NCBI GenBank assembly: GCA_023213395.1
Contig: CM041465.1
Coordinates: forward strand, 85,133,741-85,197,740
Origin: Cycas panzhihuaensis
Lineage: Eukaryota > Cycadophyta
DNA length: 64,000 nucleotides
Direction of reading: 5' to 3'
Shown here: positions 58,700-64,000 of the stretch, piece after piece
How positions within the stretch are numbered: position 1 is the stretch's first letter
Layout: each line of letters opens with the position of its first letter
Program-made: the position numbers and the translations under genes
The notes under the pieces: generated by a model
Databases searched by the model: none
Told to the model about the DNA's origin: nothing
Seen by the model: the letters and a program-made list of their open reading frames with translations, nothing else

Positions 58700-59707
58700 A
58701 TCCTATTTAGAAGTTCTCAAGAATGGAGAGTTAGTGTCCTTAGAGACTTTTGAGATAAATCCCATCATTGAAGGAGATGACATTACAATCCTAGTTCCCA
58801 AAAGGTTATCTGATTGTATGGAAAAACACTGGGAGAACAGCTTAGTAGGATTTTTTTGGGTCCCAGACTAGGTGTGGACCCTATTAGAAAATGGATAAAT
58901 CAGAGGTGGAAATTGAAAGGGATTGTGGAGGTAGTAGCACTCCCGAAAGACAGTATACTAGAAAAGTAGCATCCGAACTTTGACCTAGTTGAAGGTTGTG
59001 TGAGACAAATACCATTATGGGTTCAGTTACTGAGCCTCCCTCTTCAAGCTTGGGAGTTAGATGTCATTAAAGGAGTCATGAAAGTCATAGGTCCTCTCCT
59101 AGCTATTGATTCAAGTATGAAGAACATGAGTAGGATGGTGAATGCCAGGTTTTGTGCCTTGGCCAGGTTGGATAAACTTTTGAAGGATAAGGTGAAAATC
59201 AGAGGTGAAGGATGGTGTACGGACCAAAAACTGATATTTGAACTAGAGAATGTTATATGCTTATCCTATAAATGTTAAGGTCATCTCCCTCAAAGTTGTC
59301 CTAGGGACCTGAAGGTCCAAGAAGAGGAGGTCAAAATGGAGTATAGATCTTAAGAACTTATTGAGGAAGGAAGAGAAAACACCACCTTTATTGATGGAAA
59401 AAAAAAGGATGAGGTCTTAACCCCAACAGAAATTAGGGAGGCAGATGTTTCCTTTAGAGATCTTGTGAATGATCTTGACCTGAAGAAGGAGGATACCCTC
59501 TTTGAAGAAGGGCAGATCAAAGGAAAGGAGCAAGGATTAGATGTTGAAAGTGCTCAGATGCAAGAAAAGGATCTAGACCTTATTGAAAAGGTATCCACAC
59601 TAGAGATGAGGGACGGGTCACAGGGCTTCCCAAATCTAAGGCTTTTATTTATTCTAGATCTTTGGGAAATGAAAAGAGACCAGGTAGACCATCATAAAAA
59701 ATCCTAA
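58700..59707 (+). pseudogene. LINE ORF1 (DUF4283-like, zinc knuckle)
   Basis: RNA-binding partner of ORF2. IPLWVQLLSLPLQAWELDVI matches the IPVWVRLPNLPLEYW block of plant LINE ORF1. CLSYKC.GHLPQSCP is a CCHC knuckle interrupted by TAA (59276-59278). An acidic tail follows (59465-59707). The start is uncertain and stops occur earlier. Confidence 0.75.
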
Positions 59708-59835
59708 GAGAGAGAGAGATAATAACTTAGATAGATTAAGGGAGTCAAATAACCCTAAGGGATATCAGAGGTCAAGACCCCAAACTAAGAAGAAAAAAAT
59801 ATTAAATTAAATACAGGGAGAAGGAGGGGATACCA

Positions 59836-60560
59836 TATATCTAGCCTCCTATAATATTAGGGGTATTAATGGTCCATCTAAATACAGAATGGCCAAAGAA
59901 TTATGACTCAAATATGAGCTAGATATTCTTCTCTTGTAAGAAACTAAGCTTAGGGAGGGGAATAAAGATGTTATCCTCAATAAGGTATAGAAGGGAGCAA
60001 GTATGACAGTTAGAGACAAGAACATATGCTTTGGTGGTTTAGCTACCTTATGGAACCCCAGAAGCTGGGATGGGAAGATAAGCACATCTGAGGAGCACTT
60101 CCTCTCCAGCTGGTTAACATGTAAAACATCTAATTAAAAATGGTTAGTTACGAATGTCTATATCCCATTAACATAAGATGGTAGGAAAATACTATGGGAA
60201 AGATTGTTAGAGACCCATAAGGACTGGAAGAGCCCTTGGTTGATAGCTGGAGATATGAATATGACCCTGTCTCTTGAGGAAAAGAAAGGGGGGCAAGGGG
60301 GCTGGACCAAGAGCATGGAAGGCTTGGAAGAGTTTATGCAAAAGGGTGGTGTAATAGACATCCTTGCTCATGGCCTAAAGTACACTTGGTCTAATAGAAG
60401 ACTTGAGGAGCACCACATTTAGGTCAGGATAGACAAAGTCTTGATAAATTTTACTTAGGCCAGCCTGTACAATAATATTATTTTGGAAACATCACATAAG
60501 ACGGTCTCAGATCACTCCCCATTGATCTTGAGTTTTGTTGATAAAAAGAAGTTTATAGGA
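59836..60560 (+). pseudogene. LINE ORF2 endonuclease domain
   Basis: AP-type endonuclease that nicks the target. ATYNIRGIN start, LLL.ETKLREGN (TAA before the catalytic Glu segment), WLVTNVYIP, IAGDMNMTLS (equivalent to GDFN) and SDHSPLIL near 60511. Several TAG/TAA codons. The open piece 60204-60422 holds the GDMN block. Confidence 0.8.
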
Positions 60561-61129
60561 TCCCCTTTTAGATTTGAGATGATGTGGACAAAGGACTCGG
60601 GCCTTCGTGACCTGATTGTAGATTGGTAGAAACATCCACTCGATGGATGTACAATTCTTAGATTCTTAAAAAAACTAAAATGGGTAAAGTTGTAGGTAAA
60701 AGAATGGAATAAAAATATCTTTTTAAATATATTTATAACAAAAAACCATATTCTAGAAGACCTTAAGAGGTTGGAGGCTAAATTTCAAGAAGAAGGTAGA
60801 TCTATCCTTTTAGATCAAGAAGAGAGAGGCCTTCAAGCTAAGCTAGAAGATGTTCTGGTAAAGGAAGAAATTCACTAGAGATAAAAGTCTAGAACCTTAT
60901 GGCTAGCTAAGGCAATAGAAATACAAAATTTTTTCACATGACCACACTAAAACATAGGTCAGGGAATCATATTAGGATGATGATCAACATATAAGGTGAG
61001 GAAATGAACGATCAGAAAGGGATAAAGGAGGTGGATATGGATTACTTCAGGGAGTTATTTAATGAGCTTGGTTGTAAAGATGCTATGGCTAGGAGAGAGT
61101 TGTTAAACATGATCCCCAAGATTATGGGG

Positions 61130-62130
61130 GAGGACTAGAGCAAAGCTGTAGAAGAGCCCTTCTCTCTAGAGGAGGTAGTGAATGCAGTGTTTGGAATGAA
61201 GAAGGACAAAGCTCCTAGCCCAGATGGTTTTCCTCTAGGTTTTTCCTAAGAATATTGGGACATTATCAAGGAACATTTCCTCAAGGCAGTGTCTAATTTT
61301 TACAATAATTGCAAGATTCATAGGGAATATCAAGCCACTTTTCTAGCTCTAATCTTGAAGAAAGGAGATGCCAAAAAGATTGAGGACTTTAGACCTATAA
61401 GTCTATGCAATGTGAAATACAAGATCCTAGAAAACATCCTTGCCAATAGACTAAAAGGAATTCTCCCTTTGATAATTACTCCTAACCAGGATGGATTTGT
61501 TAAAGGGAGGCAAATCTTGGATGGTATAATTGTGGTTCATGAAACAGTTCACTTAATGACTTAGAAGAAGGAACTCAGTATGATTGTAAAAGTTAACCTT
61601 TCAAAGGCTTATGATAGGGTATCTTAGGATTGTTTATTGGAATGTATTAGATCTTTTAGGGTTAATATACATATGGGGAATTAAATATAAAGCTGCATTG
61701 TGAGCTTAAAAATTTCAGTGTTGGTAAATAGAACATCGTCAACTTTTTTTCCTGGGTTTAGAGGCCTACAACAAGGAGACCCTTTAGCACCCTATCTCTT
61801 TATCATAATGGTTGAAATGCTGGGTAGAGCCTTAGAAGAAGCTAGAGGAACTGACAAGCTAATAGGGCTAAAGCCTATGTCAGGTATAGAGAACATGGTC
61901 CATCGCGATTTTATGGATGATAATATTTTATTGGGCAAGGCTGCAATTACGGAGGCTAAAGCGATCAAAGAGGAGCTAGTGAGATTTAAGGATGCTGCTA
62001 ACTAGAAGATCAAACTGAATAAGAGAAGTATATTTTTCTTGAATACCTTGGCAAGGACTTAAGGTGCTATTAGTAGGATATTAGGTATGCATATTAGGAA
62101 GCTCCCTTCCTTGTATCTAGATCTGCCTCT
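61130..62130 (+). pseudogene. LINE ORF2 reverse transcriptase
   Basis: KDKAPSPDGFPLGF, PISLCNVKYKILENILANRL, NQDGFVKGRQILDGI, VNLSKAYDRVS.D (Asp of motif A; Trp to TAG), GLQQGDPLAPYLFIIMVEML, and motif C as HRDFMDDNIL at 61901-61930, where FADD is usual in plant L1. The catalytic Asp pair is kept. One frame runs from about 61130 to 63655 with many stops but no shift. Confidence 0.88.
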
Positions 62131-63390
62131 TTTTACTGGTAAACTAGAGAAGGATCTTTGGAATACCATTATTCACCAGATCCAAAGGAGGTTGGCGGGA
62201 TAGAAAGGGACGTTGTTGAGCCAAGCTAGTAAATTACAATTGTTGACTGCCTCCTTATAGAGTGTTCCATCATACATGATGTCTCTATTTAGATGTTTGA
62301 AAAAGGTTGTTAATGCCCTAGAATCTATTCAGAAAAGGTTTTTGTGGTCGGGAATGAAGGATAGAGATAGGATTCATCTTGTTGCCTGGGAGAAAGTTTG
62401 CCTTCCTAAGAAAGCAAGAGGTCTTAATGTGAAAGATATTCCCTACTTTAACAGAGCTTTGGTGGAAAAAGTAGGCTAGAGCCTTGCTAAGGGTGAGAAT
62501 AAATTCAGGGGTAGAATTATCACTTAGAAATATCTTAGACGCAAAGAGTATCTAACAAATAATCTCTTTGGGAAAGGAGGCTTTGCGATCTATAGAAGCC
62601 TTATATGGGTGAGAAAGACTCTAGAAGCAAGGGTCAAATGGAGCTTAGGTAATGGAGAAATAATAAAAATATAGAAGGATGTCTGGTGTGGTAGACCCCC
62701 AATGAAGGAGAGACCTTCCTTATTAGCTCTCCAGAATATCTGTGAAAGGTCTTATGGGAGGAAGGTAAAAGACTATTGGGAAGTGCAAGATAATGGAAAA
62801 ATCTAGAGGAGCTTTGAGGATATCCCCCCCTAATATGTGGGTAGAGATCAAATCGTATCCTTAAAATTTGAGCTTATGAAAAACTATATTCCCAAATTCC
62901 CAAAGGAGGATGTGATGGTATGGCCTGGGGCTCCTTCAGGGGACTACTTGGTGAAGACAGGTTACATGGCGCTTCTTTTAGATAGAGGTCATAACAAAAA
63001 TAAGGTTCTTAGTGGAGTTTAGAACTTGGGCCTAATCCCCAAGATTGCTATATTCTAGTGGTTGTGCCTTAGAAACAAAATATTAACAACTAATAACCTT
63101 AGGAAAAGAGGTTTTGTCATGGAGAATAGATGCACTTTGTGCAGAGAGGAGGAAAAGACCCAAGATCACATTTTGCTTCACTGCTTATATTCCAGGGAGG
63201 TCTGGAAGTTACGATGGAAATCCCTTGGGGTTATTGGGGTCCTTCCTAGTTTGATGTGAAATCTAGCTTCCTCTTGGATATGTCCCTTTAGAAGTAGAGT
63301 TCTGAAGTTCGTATGGTCTTTATCACTTCCAGTGATGATGTGGAATCTTTGGAAGGAAAGAAATAGAAGAATCTTTTAAGATAAGCATAT
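62131..63390 (+). pseudogene. LINE ORF2 C-terminal region with zf-RVT-like domain
   Basis: Continues the RT frame: RFLWSGMKDRDRIHLVAWEK and CLPKKARGLNVKDI, typical of plant L1. Then LCLRNKILTTNNLRKRGF and ENRCTLCREEEKTQDHILLHC, a zf-RVT-like Cys/His cluster near 63062-63200. Its role in LINEs is thought to be nucleic-acid binding. Stops are frequent. Confidence 0.8.
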
Positions 63391-63529
63391 GAATGAGCAT
63401 AAGCTTTTCAAGATAATTATAGGGAATGTAAAAGAAACCCTAAAGGTTGAAGAGGAAAATCTGATCATTTACGAGGATAGAAGGATTTTGGAAAAATGGG
63501 GTATAAGCGTTAAGGTCAAACCAAAATTA

Positions 63530-63942
63530 AGTAGGAGGGGTAAATGGATTCCTCCACGAGATGGGTGGGTGAAAATTAATTTCGATGGTGCTGTGAAAGG
63601 TAACCTTAGAGAAGCTAGGGAGGTGGTGTGTATAGGAATTCATATGGGAAGGTGATGTGGGTATTTACGAATTACTATGGATCCCAATCCAACCATTGAG
63701 CTAAGTTAGAAGCTATATGAAAAGTGGTAGAAATGATTTCACAGGAGGGCCATGATAGGGTCATTATTGAATGGGATTCATTGAATATAATTAAGCTAAT
63801 TAGGGGGGAGGATGGCCCAGATTCGAGATACAAATCCTACATAAATGGTATCAAGGAGATGCTCAGGAGAATAATTGAAGTCCAAATGATTCATACCTAT
63901 AGAGAGGGCAATGAGGTTGCTGATGGATTAGCCAACTAGGGT
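63530..63942 (+). pseudogene. LINE RNase H domain
   Basis: WVKINFDGAVKGN carries the first Asp. After a frameshift between about 63650 and 63720, VIIEWDSLNIIKLI carries a later Asp, and HTYREGNEVADGLAN is the C-terminal block. This resembles the RNase H found in a subset of plant L1 elements. It ends in TAG 63940-63942 (Trp or Gln position), and the reading frame may extend a little further. Confidence 0.8.
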
Positions 63943-64000
63943 GATCCCTGATGGGATTCTGGCTATAGTTAGGAAGGATATAAAAGGGATAAATAACAGA

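Larger units (their letters stand above)
58481..64000 (+). mobile_element. L1-type LINE (decayed, runs to the window end)
   Basis: Order: ORF1 with a DUF4283-like domain and zinc knuckle, then ORF2 with endonuclease, RT, zf-RVT-like Cys/His region and RNase H. This is a plant L1 of the type that carries RNase H. Frames change at least twice within ORF2 (between endonuclease and RT, and inside RNase H) and many TAG/TAA codons occur. The left boundary is approximate, and the 3' end and poly(A) tail are not seen. Confidence 0.88.

Overview
This window is transposon-derived plant nuclear DNA; I see no intact host gene, tRNA or rRNA. It shows gypsy elements of the Tat/Ogre kind, with large LTRs, a TGGCGAC-type primer site, a second archaeal-like RNase H and an antisense extra ORF. 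It also shows a Ty1/copia element with initiator-Met-type primer sites and an L1 LINE with DUF4283, zf-RVT and RNase H domains. These point to a seed plant; the species cannot be read from the sequence.

Layout. (A) 1-8649, minus strand: the 5' part of a decayed Tat-like element with one LTR (5963-8649), cut by the window edge inside integrase. (B) 9196-25799, plus strand: a complete 16.6-kb Tat-like element with 2.56-2.58-kb LTRs and a 5-bp target duplication AAACT. 25805-41100 is AT-rich. It holds a small non-autonomous LTR element (D, 29190-31640) and a decayed Ty1/copia element on the minus strand (E, 33055-40281, duplication TTTAT). (C) 41106-57927, plus strand: a second complete Tat-like element, 16.8 kb, duplication CCTAT. 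57933-64000 is mostly a decayed LINE on the plus strand.

B and C share one plan: LTR - primer site - gag - protease - RT - RNase H - integrase - [antisense gene on the other strand] - archaeal-like RNase H - polypurine tract - LTR. The antisense gene is the most interesting item. In both copies I can build the same three-exon model: a minus-strand TATA box exactly 160 nt before an ATG, an 8-codon first exon, a GT-AG intron of about 0.5 kb, a long exon coding a plant-mobile-domain (PMD) protein with an acidic tail, a second short intron, and a coiled-coil-like last exon. In C the spliced frame runs 605 codons with nonsense codons but no frameshift.

Decay is peculiar. The gag-pro-pol frame of C stays open in one frame for about 6.6 kb with 26 in-frame stops and no frameshift before the integrase C-terminus. 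Most stops look like CAG>TAG, CAA>TAA, CGA>TGA or TGG>TAG, as expected from cytosine deamination. Several stops sit at the same codon in two or all three Tat copies. A palindrome centred on GCGGTACCGC recurs in the LTRs of A, B and C and in intron 1 of both antisense genes.
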